Assembly (NCBI GenBank): GCA_965223465.1
Contig: OZ245025.1
Span: forward strand, 744,001-808,000
Direction of reading: 5' to 3'
DNA length: 64,000 nt
Origin: JAAELZ01 sp965223465
GTDB lineage: Bacteria; Pseudomonadota; Gammaproteobacteria; Arenicellales; Poriferihabitantaceae
In this document: one piece after another, positions 35,413 to 44,667 of the stretch
Layout of the letters: the number at the start of each line of letters is the position of its first letter
Numbering within the stretch: the first letter of the stretch is position 1
The notes under the pieces: generated by a model
What the model was told of the DNA's origin: nothing
Databases searched by the model: none
Seen by the model: the letters and a program-made list of their open reading frames with translations, nothing else
Made by a program: the position numbers and the translations under genes

Positions 35413-36744
35413 TTAACTGGCTTTACGCGGGCGTCGACTAGATTTGCCGCGACGAGGCTTAGGCAAGGCTTGCACCATCTTTAGTTTACCCGCATCTTTC
35501 TGGTTTTGAATACGTGTCCACCAGCCGGTTAGTTCCGTATCCACTTCACCGATTGCTTCGCGCAGTAACAAAAAATCATATGCAGCGCGAAACCGTCGGT
35601 TATCAAGCAAGTCATCGATTGCATGTGCCCGGCGCATCGTCAGATGCCACTGTAAATCCCAAATCTCGACAATAATGGCAGAAACCCGCTTGGGAATCGC
35701 AATAGTTGGATATTGCTGGCGAAATACGTTTTCAGCAATTTGCATGACACCCGCTTTACCACGAGGTGCTTTCTTGCGGCGTCTACGCTCGAGCTGATAA
35801 GTGTGCCACAAGGCAACCGCGAAGAAAAAAGCTGGAATAACCGGTTTGCCTTGGGTGACACGCCTGTCAGTATTTTCTAGCGCGTGGAGTACAAACTGTT
35901 CACACTGTGCATTTTGTTGCATCGCTTTTGCAGTCAGCGGTAGCAGCATTGGAATAAAATCGTGCTCGCGTAATGTTTCCCAGCTTTCCATAGCGTGTGC
36001 ATGATGAAACAATTTGAAGGTCTCATCGAATAAACGTGCGTTGGAGACTTCCTTGAAATGGAGTTTGTGCTTTTCGATCAGTTGCTCAAGGTTTTGGGGT
36101 ATCTCAAACCCTAGTTTGGCTTTAAATCTCATCGCACGCAGCATGCGCACTGGGTCTTCGGCGAAACGTTTGTCGGGGTCGCCAATTAACTCTAGGTGCT
36201 GGTTATGGATATCTTCAACCCCACCCTGGTAGTCGATAACCTGGCCAGCGACAGGATCAAGATAAAGCGCATTGATGGTAAAATCGCGCCGTTGTGCATC
36301 TTCAATTAAACTGCCGTAAACATTATCACGCAACACCCTACCCGATTGGCTTTGCCGATGATGTGGGGAGTTATTCTCTCGCGGGGCTGTTCGATAAGTT
36401 GCCACTTCGATCATCTCACGCTGATGATGCACATGCACCAGTTTAAAGCGACGACCTATAATTCGTGCGCGTTTAAATAAAGGTCGAATTTGCTCTGGCC
36501 GCGCGTTGGTGGCGACGTCAAAATCCTTCGGGTGCAAACCTAGTATCCAGTCACGCACACAGCCACCAACCAGATAGCCATCATACCCGTGCTCTTGCAA
36601 GGTTCTACAAACCAACATAGCGCCTGCGGACACCTCTTCTAATGGAATCGCCAGCGCTTCTGCCGAATAACGAATTTCACCAACTTGGCTGCCTTTTCGT
36701 CCCGCTGGGAACAAGCGCTTACCCATTTTTTTTATGATGTTCAC
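35413..36744 (-). CDS. pcnB: polynucleotide adenylyltransferase (poly(A) polymerase I)
   Basis: PcnB adds 3' poly(A) tails that mark RNA for decay. The nucleotidyltransferase core is intact: LVGGCVRDWILGLHPKDFDVAT, then IIGRRFKLVHVHHQ and RRDFTINALYLDP. The C-terminal RNA-binding part is basic and ends in an Arg/Lys-rich tail. The 443 residues fit the family. The predicted start is GTG at 36744, overlapping the stop of the upstream glycosyltransferase gene (GTGA), with an alternative ATG at 36726. The paired overlap suggests translational coupling. Confidence 0.92.
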   Translation of the reverse strand: MNIIKKMGKRLFPAGRKGSQVGEIRYSAEALAIPLEEVSAGAMLVCRTLQEHGYDGYLVGGCVRDWILGLHPKDFDVATNARPEQIRPLFKRARIIGRRFKLVHVHHQREMIEVATYRTAPRENNSPHHRQSQSGRVLRDNVYGSLIEDAQRRDFTINALYLDPVAGQVIDYQGGVEDIHNQHLELIGDPDKRFAEDPVRMLRAMRFKAKLGFEIPQNLEQLIEKHKLHFKEVSNARLFDETFKLFHHAHAMESWETLREHDFIPMLLPLTAKAMQQNAQCEQFVLHALENTDRRVTQGKPVIPAFFFAVALWHTYQLERRRRKKAPRGKAGVMQIAENVFRQQYPTIAIPKRVSAIIVEIWDLQWHLTMRRAHAIDDLLDNRRFRAAYDFLLLREAIGEVDTELTGWWTRIQNQKDAGKLKMVQALPKPRRGKSSRRPRKAS

Positions 36745-37796
36745 AGAGCGCCTTCTAACATCCGGTTGGAACGCCTTATAACGTAAATGCTATAGCCAAT
36801 TTGCATGAGGAGAAACGGGATAAATATAAATACTCGCTGTGAGCCTGGAATCGTCACCATCCACATCGCACCAAGCCCCTGGAGAAAAACCATGCAGTAG
36901 TGGATCAATGAAACCTCTCGGTGGGTAAATTCACTTTGTACCAGCAACTGATACAGATGATCTCGATGCGCCTGCAGTATATTCTCGCCCCGAAGCGCAC
37001 GCCGCACCAAAGTAAAGGCAGTATCGTAAATAATATTAAACATTAATAAAGGCATTACCAAAAATGAAGTATGCGATGCGTCATAGCGCGCTGCAATTAT
37101 GGCGAGTGTGGCAAAGGTAAAGCCAATAAACGCACTACCCACATCGCCTAAGAATATCTTGGCTGGATGAAAGTTTAAAAATAAAAAACCCAGTGCACCT
37201 GCCAGCAAGGTATAGCAGGTTACATAGACAAATGAGCTGCCCTGATAAAAGCTGATGATCATAAAAAACAAGCTGGCGATCACCGCACAGCCGGCCACCA
37301 AACCATCGATTCCATCCATAAAATTTACCGCATTGGTTAGGCCTAATATCCAAAAAAAAGAAATGACATAACCCCAAAACCCAAGCGTGATATAACCTAC
37401 TCCTGGAAGCGCTAAATGGTCTATTACGATCCCGCTGACGAGTACGATGGCAACCGCCATAATGTGCGTATTGAGTTTAAATCGTGCACTTTTATTGTAA
37501 ATATCATCAATCAACGAAATGACTGCGATAATCAATGCTGAGAAAACAAAGCCCCACATATATTGTTTATTAATTAGGGTGATATCTCCCTGGGTAATAA
37601 TAAACACCATACCCAGTAAAAAGGTAACAACAATCGAAACCCCACCCGATCTGGGCAAAGGTCTTACGTGGGACGAGCGTTGATTGGGCCGGTCAATAAT
37701 TCGCCCATAGCGACGCATCAGCTCGGTGCCTGCCAAGGCGACCAACGTCAGCACTATGCCAAATAGCACATGGGTATAAAACGCGATATGGGTCAT
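36741..37796 (-). CDS. WecA/WbpL-type undecaprenyl-phosphate sugar-1-phosphate transferase
   Basis: An inner-membrane glycosyltransferase family 4 enzyme of 351 residues with about ten transmembrane helices. It transfers an N-acetylhexosamine-1-phosphate to undecaprenyl phosphate to start O-antigen or another surface glycan. The catalytic Asp-rich segments are SLIDDIYNKSARFK, NFMDGIDGL and LGDVGSAFIGF, and the cytoplasmic loop AHRDHLYQLL is typical of the WbpL/WecA group rather than MraY. No sugar-biosynthesis neighbours are visible, so the sugar is unknown. It is the first gene of the leftward operon ending in rluB. Confidence 0.87.
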   Translation of the reverse strand: MTHIAFYTHVLFGIVLTLVALAGTELMRRYGRIIDRPNQRSSHVRPLPRSGGVSIVVTFLLGMVFIITQGDITLINKQYMWGFVFSALIIAVISLIDDIYNKSARFKLNTHIMAVAIVLVSGIVIDHLALPGVGYITLGFWGYVISFFWILGLTNAVNFMDGIDGLVAGCAVIASLFFMIISFYQGSSFVYVTCYTLLAGALGFLFLNFHPAKIFLGDVGSAFIGFTFATLAIIAARYDASHTSFLVMPLLMFNIIYDTAFTLVRRALRGENILQAHRDHLYQLLVQSEFTHREVSLIHYCMVFLQGLGAMWMVTIPGSQRVFIFIPFLLMQIGYSIYVIRRSNRMLEGAL

Positions 37797-38011
37797 CTAT
37801 TATCGAGGAATATCGAGGCGCGGCGAATAGCAAACATTGGGGCGGAAAATCATGCGCTGATTTTAATCGAATTTGGTGCATAAAACGCAGTCATTATGCG
37901 CTTTAGGCTATAATTAGCGCGACCCATTTCACGGCCTGCCCCTTTGCCACCAAACACTTTGAATTCGCTTACATGCATTATGATATGTAAAGCTTTACTA
38001 TTTGTTTAAAA

Positions 38012-41000
38012 GTGACTGATAAATATAGAGAAATACCCTACAACTACACTTCTTTTTCGGATCGAGAAATCGTTATTCGCCTATTGGGAGATGATGCATG
38101 GGCGCTAATCAATCGATTACGTAGTAGACGTAGAACCGGACGATCCGCGCGTTATCTGTTCGAGTTGCTGGGCGATGTATGGACGGTACAGCGTAATCCC
38201 TTTATTTATGATGATCTGTTGAATAATGCTAAACGCAAAGCGTCATTAGTTCAGACCCTCAACACACGCCTGGAGCATATCGTTGAACGAGCCAACGCAA
38301 ATCCAGATGTGTTGCATTTGCACCAATTGGCAAGTCAAGCCGTGCGCGCTTTTACCGATTCGTTTACGCAGTGTGCCAAAGATAGAGCACGGGTTAAAAA
38401 GGCTTTCGTCGGAGTTACCCACCCCGACAATATTCGTTTTGATGGGCATGCGCGAGTAGCGCATGTCACCGATGCAACCGACTGGCGTGTAGAATATCCC
38501 TTTGTGGTCATTACGGCTGATAGCGAAAAGGAAATGGCCGCTATTGTAAAAACCTGTATCGACACTGGCTTAAGTATTATTCCGCGCGGTGGCGGGACGG
38601 GTTATACCGGCAGCGCGGTGCCGTTGGACGCATTTACCGCGGTGATAAATACCGAAAAGCTAAGTAAGCTGGACCCGGTCGAATACCTTACTCCGCCCGG
38701 TTTAGAAAAATCGATTGCCACCATTCGCGCCGAAGCAGGTGTGGTCACCAAGCAAGTATCAGATGCAGCGTATAAAAAAGATCTCGTATTCGCGGTTGAC
38801 CCTACCTCGCAGGATGCATCCACAATTGGCGGAAACGTGGCCATGAACGCCGGTGGTAAGAAGGCTGTCATGTGGGGGACCACACTGGATAACCTACTCT
38901 CCTGGAAAATGGTGACGCCCGATGGTAATTGGATGGAAGTTACCCGACTGGGGCACAATCTGGCGAAAATTCACGACCAAGAGAAAGTCCAGTTTTCAAT
39001 AGAACAATGGAATGAGTTGGACGGCAAAGACAAGCACACTACCCGGACCTTAACCACCCCCGGCGCTCAATTTCGCCATCGGGGTCTGGGCAAGGATGTC
39101 ACAGACAAATTCTTAAGTGGTGTGCCGGGAATCCAAAAAGAAGGATGCGATGGCCTCATCACCAGTGCGCGATTTGTGCTACACCAAAATCGCCCGCTGA
39201 CGCATACGATCTGCCTGGAATTTTATGATTATGATTTGCGCGTTTCAGTTCCCGCAATCGTGGAGCTTCGCGATCACCTGGCCACTAACCCAGTGGTTGA
39301 TCTTGTTGGGCTTGAGCACCTCGATTGGCGTTATATAAAAGCCGTTAAATACACCCCTAAATCCGCACAAGGTATCCTGCCACGCATGGTACTACTGATT
39401 GATATCAGTGCTGACGACGATGCAACACTGGAGCAGGCCGGCAAGCAAATTCTCGATATTGCTCACGCGCGTCATGGAGAGGGTTTTATCGCCACAAGTG
39501 ATGCAGCACGCGCACGATTTTGGGCAGCACGCAAGCGTACCGCAGCCATCGCGGCCCATACCAATGCATTTAAAATTAATGAAGATGTGGTGATACCACT
39601 GGAAAAACTGGGCGAATACTCGCTCGGTGTTGAACGCATTAATATTATTCAATCAACCCAAAACAAAATCGCCACGGTTGAGGTACTTGAAGCTTTTTTC
39701 AACGACAAACTTAAATTGTTTGCGTGTTGCGCAGAGAAGTTAAAAGAAAGCGGCAATACTAGCGATGGACCTAATGAACAACTGGACATCCTTGAAGGTA
39801 AGCGTCAGACCGCATTGGATTTATTGCAAAATGCCAAGCAGCAATGGAGCAGCTATCTGGTGCATTTGGATGATCCGATTTCCCAAAGTATGGATAAAAA
39901 GCAGGTGGCTGAATTTGATGACAACCCCCGGTTAATTGATTTACTGCTGCGTAATGCGCTACGGATATCGCTCAAAGCAACCGTTATTCAACCATTAGAG
40001 GTTCTTTTTAGTGGTTTACTTCTGAAAGATTTGCGCACTCAAATCAGCCATATCCATCGAAAATACAGACAAAAACGTCTGTTTGTTGCGCTGCACATGC
40101 ACGCGGGCGACGGGAATGTGCATACCAATATTCCGGTTCATTCAAGCGATTATGAAATGCTCGCGGAGGCAGATACCATTGTCGATCAGATTATGCAGCT
40201 GGCTTTGTCACTGGATGGGGTCATTTCGGGAGAACATGGCATCGGTATCACCAAGTTTAAGTATATGCCAGATAATGCCATACAGCCTTTTGTTGAGTAC
40301 AAAACGCGTATAGATCCACACCAGCATTTCAATAAAGGAAAATTAATGCCCGGCAGTGGCTTGCACAATGCCTATACCCCTTCATTTCGTTTGTTGGAAG
40401 CGGAAGCACTCATTCTGGAAGATAGTGATCTGGGCAGATTGAACGAAGAAATCAAAGATTGCTTGCGCTGTGGCAAGTGTAAGCCTGAATGCACGACCCA
40501 TGTACCTGGTGCAAATTTACTCTATTCACCGCGCAACAAAGTGCTCGCATCAAGTTTGGTCATTGAAGCGATGCTGTATGAAGAACAAACCCGCCGAGGA
40601 ATCAGCCTCAATCATTTCGATGAAATGAATGACATCGCCGATCACTGTACTATTTGTCATCGCTGTCTACCCCCTTGCCCAGTGAATATCGATTTTGGGG
40701 ATGTCACTATCTTAATGCGCAAGCTATTGATCGATAGCAATCAGCGACGCACGCATGTAGGTACCAAGTTGGCCATGCATTTTCTCAATATAACCGATCC
40801 GCGCTGGGTTCGCTTGCTGCGCTTCGGCTTTATTCAAATGGGATACACAGCCCAGCGCGGGTTAAGTAAAGCGATGCACAAACTCAATTTACTCCCAGGA
40901 AAAAACAACCCGCCCAAATCCACGACCGGCACACCCAATAAGGCGCGTCAGTTAGTGCAGTTTTCTGCCGATCCGCTCCCCATTCCCAAACCACGCAAGA

Positions 41001-41881
41001 CCTTGCGTAAGCTACTTGGGCTGGATTCAGATAATCAAATCCCCGTATTGTACTTCCCCGATAAAGTAAACCATAAGGATCGAGCTGTATTTTATTTTCC
41101 CGGGTGCGGCTCGGAGCGCTTATTTAGCGAGATTGGTTTGGCCAGCCTTGCGATGCTTGCAGATTTAGGCATGAAAGTGGTGCTACCGCCAGCTTATTTG
41201 TGTTGTGGCTACCCGCAAAAAGCCCAGGGTGAGACAGCACGGGCGCAGCAAATCAGTACCAACAATCGGGTTTTGTTTCATCGTTTGGCATCAACGTTGG
41301 CGTACTTGGATGTTAAGCATGTAATAGCCTCCTGCGGTACCTGCATGGATCAGTTGTTGGAATACCAATTTGATAGCATCTTTCCGGCTTGCCGTCAGCT
41401 TGATATACACGAGTATATGATGGAGCATGACGTGCAGCTGCAACCTCAGGATCATACTGAATATATTTATCATGAGCCCTGCCATAACCCAATTAAACAG
41501 CATGCTTCTCTAACCGTAATTAATCGTATTCTCGGCAAACCTGCTTACCAAAGTGATCGTTGCTGTGGGGAATCCGGTACTTTTGCCATTAATCGTTCAG
41601 ATATTGCCGAACAGGTAAGATTTAGCAAACTCGACTCCCTACAGGCCTGCGCTGAAGAAATTGGATCTGATGCTCTAATTCAGCAGCGGGAAGCACAGCA
41701 AATTAAAATATTAACGTCTTGCCCCTCTTGTAAACAAGGCCTTGCACGCTATGAAAATGACACGAAGATGGAGGTGGATTACTTGGTAACAGAGGTAATC
41801 GCGCAGCGCTATGGCCAGAACTGGCAAGAAGCTGTGCTTAATCAATTTGCCGAAGGTGGGGTCGAACGTATTTTGTTATAA
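38012..41881 (+). CDS. giant FAD-linked dehydrogenase with Fe-S and CCG domains (DUF3683 type)
   Basis: A 1289-residue fusion. Residues 1-140 correspond to the DUF3683 region. Next is an FAD-binding 4 domain (about 165-400) with PRGGGTGYTGSAVPL, then an FAD-oxidase C domain (about 400-780) ending HGIGITKFKYMP. A bacterial ferredoxin-type segment follows with CLRCGKCKPEC and CTICHRCLPPCP, and finally two CCG domains with CCGYPQKA and CCGESGTF. This is the GlcD-GlpC arrangement of D-lactate/glycolate/2-hydroxyglutarate dehydrogenases in one chain, probably passing electrons to quinone. The substrate is unknown. The start is GTG with no clear ribosome site. Confidence 0.87.
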   Translation: MTDKYREIPYNYTSFSDREIVIRLLGDDAWALINRLRSRRRTGRSARYLFELLGDVWTVQRNPFIYDDLLNNAKRKASLVQTLNTRLEHIVERANANPDVLHLHQLASQAVRAFTDSFTQCAKDRARVKKAFVGVTHPDNIRFDGHARVAHVTDATDWRVEYPFVVITADSEKEMAAIVKTCIDTGLSIIPRGGGTGYTGSAVPLDAFTAVINTEKLSKLDPVEYLTPPGLEKSIATIRAEAGVVTKQVSDAAYKKDLVFAVDPTSQDASTIGGNVAMNAGGKKAVMWGTTLDNLLSWKMVTPDGNWMEVTRLGHNLAKIHDQEKVQFSIEQWNELDGKDKHTTRTLTTPGAQFRHRGLGKDVTDKFLSGVPGIQKEGCDGLITSARFVLHQNRPLTHTICLEFYDYDLRVSVPAIVELRDHLATNPVVDLVGLEHLDWRYIKAVKYTPKSAQGILPRMVLLIDISADDDATLEQAGKQILDIAHARHGEGFIATSDAARARFWAARKRTAAIAAHTNAFKINEDVVIPLEKLGEYSLGVERINIIQSTQNKIATVEVLEAFFNDKLKLFACCAEKLKESGNTSDGPNEQLDILEGKRQTALDLLQNAKQQWSSYLVHLDDPISQSMDKKQVAEFDDNPRLIDLLLRNALRISLKATVIQPLEVLFSGLLLKDLRTQISHIHRKYRQKRLFVALHMHAGDGNVHTNIPVHSSDYEMLAEADTIVDQIMQLALSLDGVISGEHGIGITKFKYMPDNAIQPFVEYKTRIDPHQHFNKGKLMPGSGLHNAYTPSFRLLEAEALILEDSDLGRLNEEIKDCLRCGKCKPECTTHVPGANLLYSPRNKVLASSLVIEAMLYEEQTRRGISLNHFDEMNDIADHCTICHRCLPPCPVNIDFGDVTILMRKLLIDSNQRRTHVGTKLAMHFLNITDPRWVRLLRFGFIQMGYTAQRGLSKAMHKLNLLPGKNNPPKSTTGTPNKARQLVQFSADPLPIPKPRKTLRKLLGLDSDNQIPVLYFPDKVNHKDRAVFYFPGCGSERLFSEIGLASLAMLADLGMKVVLPPAYLCCGYPQKAQGETARAQQISTNNRVLFHRLASTLAYLDVKHVIASCGTCMDQLLEYQFDSIFPACRQLDIHEYMMEHDVQLQPQDHTEYIYHEPCHNPIKQHASLTVINRILGKPAYQSDRCCGESGTFAINRSDIAEQVRFSKLDSLQACAEEIGSDALIQQREAQQIKILTSCPSCKQGLARYENDTKMEVDYLVTEVIAQRYGQNWQEAVLNQFAEGGVERILL

Positions 41882-41907
41882 AAAAAGCGCCACCATGGGC
41901 GCTTTTT
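41882..41907. terminator. bidirectional intrinsic terminator
   Basis: A ten-base-pair stem, AAAAAGCGCC pairing with GGCGCTTTTT, around a six-base loop, directly after the dehydrogenase stop. The A-run on one side and T-run on the other let it work for both the plus-strand dehydrogenase and the converging rplI gene. Confidence 0.88.
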
Positions 41908-41931
41908 GAGCGGGGATAGAAAAGCCAAGTA

Positions 41932-42501
41932 TTACTGGCTTTCGTTATACTCTTCCTCACCTTCAAATATCTCTTCTTCAGACTCAAGCTCCTGGCCCTT
42001 TAAGTGGTGCGCACCTTCATTTTCATCAATGACTTCAAGCCCTTCTGGCACTTCACCTTGTTCACCAATGACATCGACGGTCACGTCAAAACTCACATCT
42101 GCATGAAGAATGATCTCAGCTGAAAACTGACCGACCTCTTTAAATGAGCCATCCGGCAAGTTCACTTCTGATTTTTCTATGGTGAGCTCTTCGGTCGATA
42201 ACGCTTCAGCGATATCGACATTCGCGACCGAGCCGAATAAATGGCCCTCAGCATTAGCCAGGCGGGTAATCGTGATATTGCGTGCAGCAAGTTCGGCGCG
42301 TGCTTTAGCCACGTCTAAACGCTCCGCTTCTTGTTTGGCCAGCTTGCGCCGTGCTTCTTCTACTTTTTCTTTGGCGTCTTCGCTGGCGAAGACTGCTTTT
42401 TTTTGTGGTACCAAATAATTTCGACCATACCCGGGTTTAACCGACACCAGGTCACCCAAGGTCCCCAAGCCACGAATAGTTTCAAGTAATATAACTTCCA
42501 T
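41932..42501 (-). CDS. rplI: 50S ribosomal protein L9 with acidic C-terminal extension
   Basis: The N-terminal MEVILLETIRGLGTLGDLVSVKPGYGRNYLVP is the L9 signature, followed by the connecting helix and the C-terminal domain ending at about residue 148. L9 binds 23S rRNA and is normally about 149 residues; this one continues to 189 with a Glu-rich tail (ESEEEIFEGEEEYNE). The tail is unlike typical L9. It is the last gene of rpsF-rpsR-rplI, 11 bases after rpsR, and faces the dehydrogenase gene across a shared terminator. Confidence 0.93.
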   Translation of the reverse strand: MEVILLETIRGLGTLGDLVSVKPGYGRNYLVPQKKAVFASEDAKEKVEEARRKLAKQEAERLDVAKARAELAARNITITRLANAEGHLFGSVANVDIAEALSTEELTIEKSEVNLPDGSFKEVGQFSAEIILHADVSFDVTVDVIGEQGEVPEGLEVIDENEGAHHLKGQELESEEEIFEGEEEYNESQ

Positions 42502-42512
42502 TAGATCACCTC

Positions 42513-42782
42513 TTAGTTTTTATGGCTGTCGGTATACGGCATCAAAGCAAGAAACCGCGCCTGCTTGATGGCAGTCGATAATTGACGCTGAAACTTGGCT
42601 TTGGTCCCCGTATTGCGCGCAGAAATAATCTTGCCACTTTCGGTGACGAAACCTTTAAGAATTTCAAGATCCTTGTAATCGACTGAAGGAATACCTTCAG
42701 CGGTAAATTTACAGATTCTTTGTCGCGTAAATCGAGGGCGATTTCCTTTCTTCTGTTGTTTCTTTTTTCTTGGTCCGGCCAT
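42513..42782 (-). CDS. rpsR: 30S ribosomal protein S18
   Basis: S18 of 89 residues (75 in E. coli), with a basic N-terminal extension rich in lysine and the family core ICKFTAEGIPSVDYKDLEILKGFV. The GTGTKAKFQRQLSTAIKQARFLALMPY segment is invariant in type. It binds S6 on the platform of the small subunit, and its gene starts within the rpsF stop (TAATG). No priB lies between rpsF and rpsR, unlike E. coli. Confidence 0.96.
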   Translation of the reverse strand: MAGPRKKKQQKKGNRPRFTRQRICKFTAEGIPSVDYKDLEILKGFVTESGKIISARNTGTKAKFQRQLSTAIKQARFLALMPYTDSHKN

Positions 42783-43225
42783 TATGCTGCCTCCTCGGAA
42801 TCTTTAGGGTCTGTATTGGTCGCTTCTGCTGCTGGCTTTTCGTCTTTCGGTGTATCATCCGATTTGTTTTCTTCCGTTTTTGTTGCGGCGGCTTCTTCGT
42901 TGTCGTCCTCAGTTTTCGCCAGAGGAGACGCTTGCGTGATCGCATGCTTTTCAACCACCACTAAATGGCGGATTACCGCATCATTGAATTGGAAATTATT
43001 TTCGATTGCGCGTAGGGTTTCTAGATCGCACTCAATGTTCATGAGCGCATAATGTGCCTTATGCACATCATTAATCATATACGCTAATTGCCGTCGCCCC
43101 CAGTCTTCAACCCGGTGGATATTACCGCCAGCATCTGTAACCATCGAGCTGTAGCGCTTGATCATGGCGGGTACTTCTTCGCTCTGATCCGGATGGACCA
43201 AAAACACGATTTCGTAATGTCGCAT
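42782..43225 (-). CDS. rpsF: 30S ribosomal protein S6 with extended acidic tail
   Basis: MRHYEIVFLVHPDQSEEVPAMI and the EDWGRRQLAYMI core are diagnostic of S6. The tail from about residue 100 is low-complexity acidic (DDNEEAA, EENKSDD, DSEEAA), longer than usual; E. coli S6 has a short tail that RimK extends with glutamates. The open frame extends 12 codons further, but GAGGAG just before the ATG at 43225 decides the start. It heads the rpsF-rpsR-rplI operon. Confidence 0.95.
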   Translation of the reverse strand: MRHYEIVFLVHPDQSEEVPAMIKRYSSMVTDAGGNIHRVEDWGRRQLAYMINDVHKAHYALMNIECDLETLRAIENNFQFNDAVIRHLVVVEKHAITQASPLAKTEDDNEEAAATKTEENKSDDTPKDEKPAAEATNTDPKDSEEAA

Positions 43226-43367
43226 ATTCTCCTCTTGGGTAATTTCCCCCCAGCAATCCATCTGACGATGAAGGTGGTGGAGAAAGGAGTTAAATTAAGC
43301 TGCCAAGTACACCCGACAGCACTTTCAAGGGCGCGGATTTTATGCCCAACGAGTCGATGAAGCAAGC

Positions 43368-43395
43368 GCTATATTTGGCTTATTGTACCTGTCAA
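43368..43395 (-). promoter_or_regulatory. probable promoter of the rpsF operon
   Basis: On the minus strand TTGACA (43395-43390) is followed after 16 bases by TATAGC (43373-43368). This is a full -35 box with a moderate -10 box. It would give a leader of about 135 bases, room for autogenous control by ribosomal proteins. Confidence 0.55.
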
Positions 43396-43441
43396 TTCCT
43401 AGATAGAAATCAACCACCAAAAAGCCGTGTTTAGGAAATAC

Positions 43442-43472
43442 TTGACAGTTAGTACCTATAAAGGGGTACACT
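43442..43472 (+). promoter_or_regulatory. possible promoter of the aap operon
   Basis: TTGACA at 43442-43447 is followed by TACACT at 43467-43472. The 19-base spacer is longer than the ideal 17, so this is a moderate candidate and may depend on an activator. Confidence 0.4.
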
Positions 43473-43561
43473 TGGCGGGTCTGATGCTTATTCGATAAGT
43501 ATTTGATCTAATAATTAGATGTACATAAATAACTTAACCACTTGATTTGAAAGAGGATTAT

Positions 43562-44575
43562 ATGAAATATACGAAATCCGTCGCAATCGCGGCAACACTC
43601 ACGCTTGCTTCAATGGGCGCTGCTCAAGCAGCGACATTGGATGATGTAAAGGCAAAAGGCGCTGTCGTTTGCGGGGTTAGCCAGGGGTTACCTGGGTTTT
43701 CTAACCCAGACTCAGCGGGTAACTGGAGCGGGCTAGACGTCGATTTTTGCCGCGCGGTTGCTGCAGCTGTTTTTGGTGACGCCGGTAAGGCAGAGTTTAA
43801 GCCTTTGTCAGCCAAAACACGTTTTACCTCACTCACTTCGGGAGAGATTGACTTGTTACCACGTAATACCACCTGGACCATGAGTCGAGATGCTCAACAC
43901 GGCGATTTTGTCGGGGTCAACTATTATGATGGTCAGGGCTTTATGGTGCGTAAAGATCTGGGCGTTTCTACAGCTGCAGAGCTGGCAGGCGCGGCAGTAT
44001 GTACTAATACAGGTACGACCACCGAACTCAACGTCGCAGATTATTTTCGCTCGCTTGGCTTGGAATACACCGTGGTCGCGTTTGAAAAAGCGGACGAAGT
44101 TGTGGCCGCCTACGATTCTGGACGTTGCGATGTTTATACCACTGACCAATCCGGTATTGCAGCACAACGAACCAAATTGGCCGATCCTGACGCGCACATT
44201 ATCTTGCCTGAAATTATCTCCAAAGAGCCACTTGGCCCAATGGTTCGTCATGGCGACAACCAATGGAGTGATATCGCCATGTGGTCATTGAACTGCATGA
44301 TTAATGCTGAAGAGATGGGCATAAGCAGCGAGAACGTAGACGAAATGGCAGGTTCTGATAACCCTGCCGTTCAGCGCCAGCTTGGTGCCTCTGGTGATTT
44401 GGGCGAGTCCATCGGAATTCCGAATGATTATTGCCATAAAATTATCAAGCAAGTTGGTAACTATGCTGAAAGCTTTAATCGTAACGTTGGACCAGACACA
44501 CCACTTGGCCTGGCTCGCGGTTTGAATGCACTTTGGAAAGACGGTGGCATCCTGTACGCACCTCCAGCGCGATAA
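43562..44575 (+). CDS. aapJ: amino-acid ABC transporter substrate-binding protein
   Basis: The periplasmic receptor of a general L-amino-acid importer. A signal peptide (residues 1-23, cleaved after AQA) is followed by TLDDVKAKGAVVCGVSQGLPGFS, WSGLDVDFCRAVAAAVFGD, FTSLTSGEIDLLPRNTTWT and the C-terminal GLARGLNALWKDGG, all typical of AapJ/YhdW. The frame extends to 43547, but AGAGG before the ATG at 43562 fixes the start and the signal peptide begins there. A terminator separates it from aapQ, so the receptor should be more abundant than the permease. Confidence 0.92.
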   Translation: MKYTKSVAIAATLTLASMGAAQAATLDDVKAKGAVVCGVSQGLPGFSNPDSAGNWSGLDVDFCRAVAAAVFGDAGKAEFKPLSAKTRFTSLTSGEIDLLPRNTTWTMSRDAQHGDFVGVNYYDGQGFMVRKDLGVSTAAELAGAAVCTNTGTTTELNVADYFRSLGLEYTVVAFEKADEVVAAYDSGRCDVYTTDQSGIAAQRTKLADPDAHIILPEIISKEPLGPMVRHGDNQWSDIAMWSLNCMINAEEMGISSENVDEMAGSDNPAVQRQLGASGDLGESIGIPNDYCHKIIKQVGNYAESFNRNVGPDTPLGLARGLNALWKDGGILYAPPAR

Positions 44576-44584
44576 CCGCTTCCG

Positions 44585-44618
44585 AAAAAAAGGCACTCTT
44601 TTGTAGTGCCTTTTTTTT
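44585..44618 (+). terminator. partial terminator between aapJ and aapQ
   Basis: The stem AGGCACT/AGTGCCT with seven loop bases is flanked by an A-run and eight T. It lies just after the aapJ stop. Reading through it is needed for aapQMP unless a second promoter exists, so it probably sets a higher level of the binding protein. Confidence 0.85.
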
Positions 44619-44667
44619 GTTTTCCATATATCTAGCTTAAACCCTAGAACATTACGAGAGAAATATC

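Larger units (their letters stand above)
43226..43561. other. divergent control region between rpsF and aapJ
   Basis: No gene is present in these 336 bases. Two TTGACA boxes point away from each other, one for rpsF and one for aapJ. The sequences around them form an imperfect inverted repeat with arms near 43385-43401 and 43432-43455. Confidence 0.5.

Noticed and set aside
42720..43052. Plus-strand Ser-rich frame across rpsF
   Set aside because: The repeated serines come from the acidic tail of S6 read backwards.
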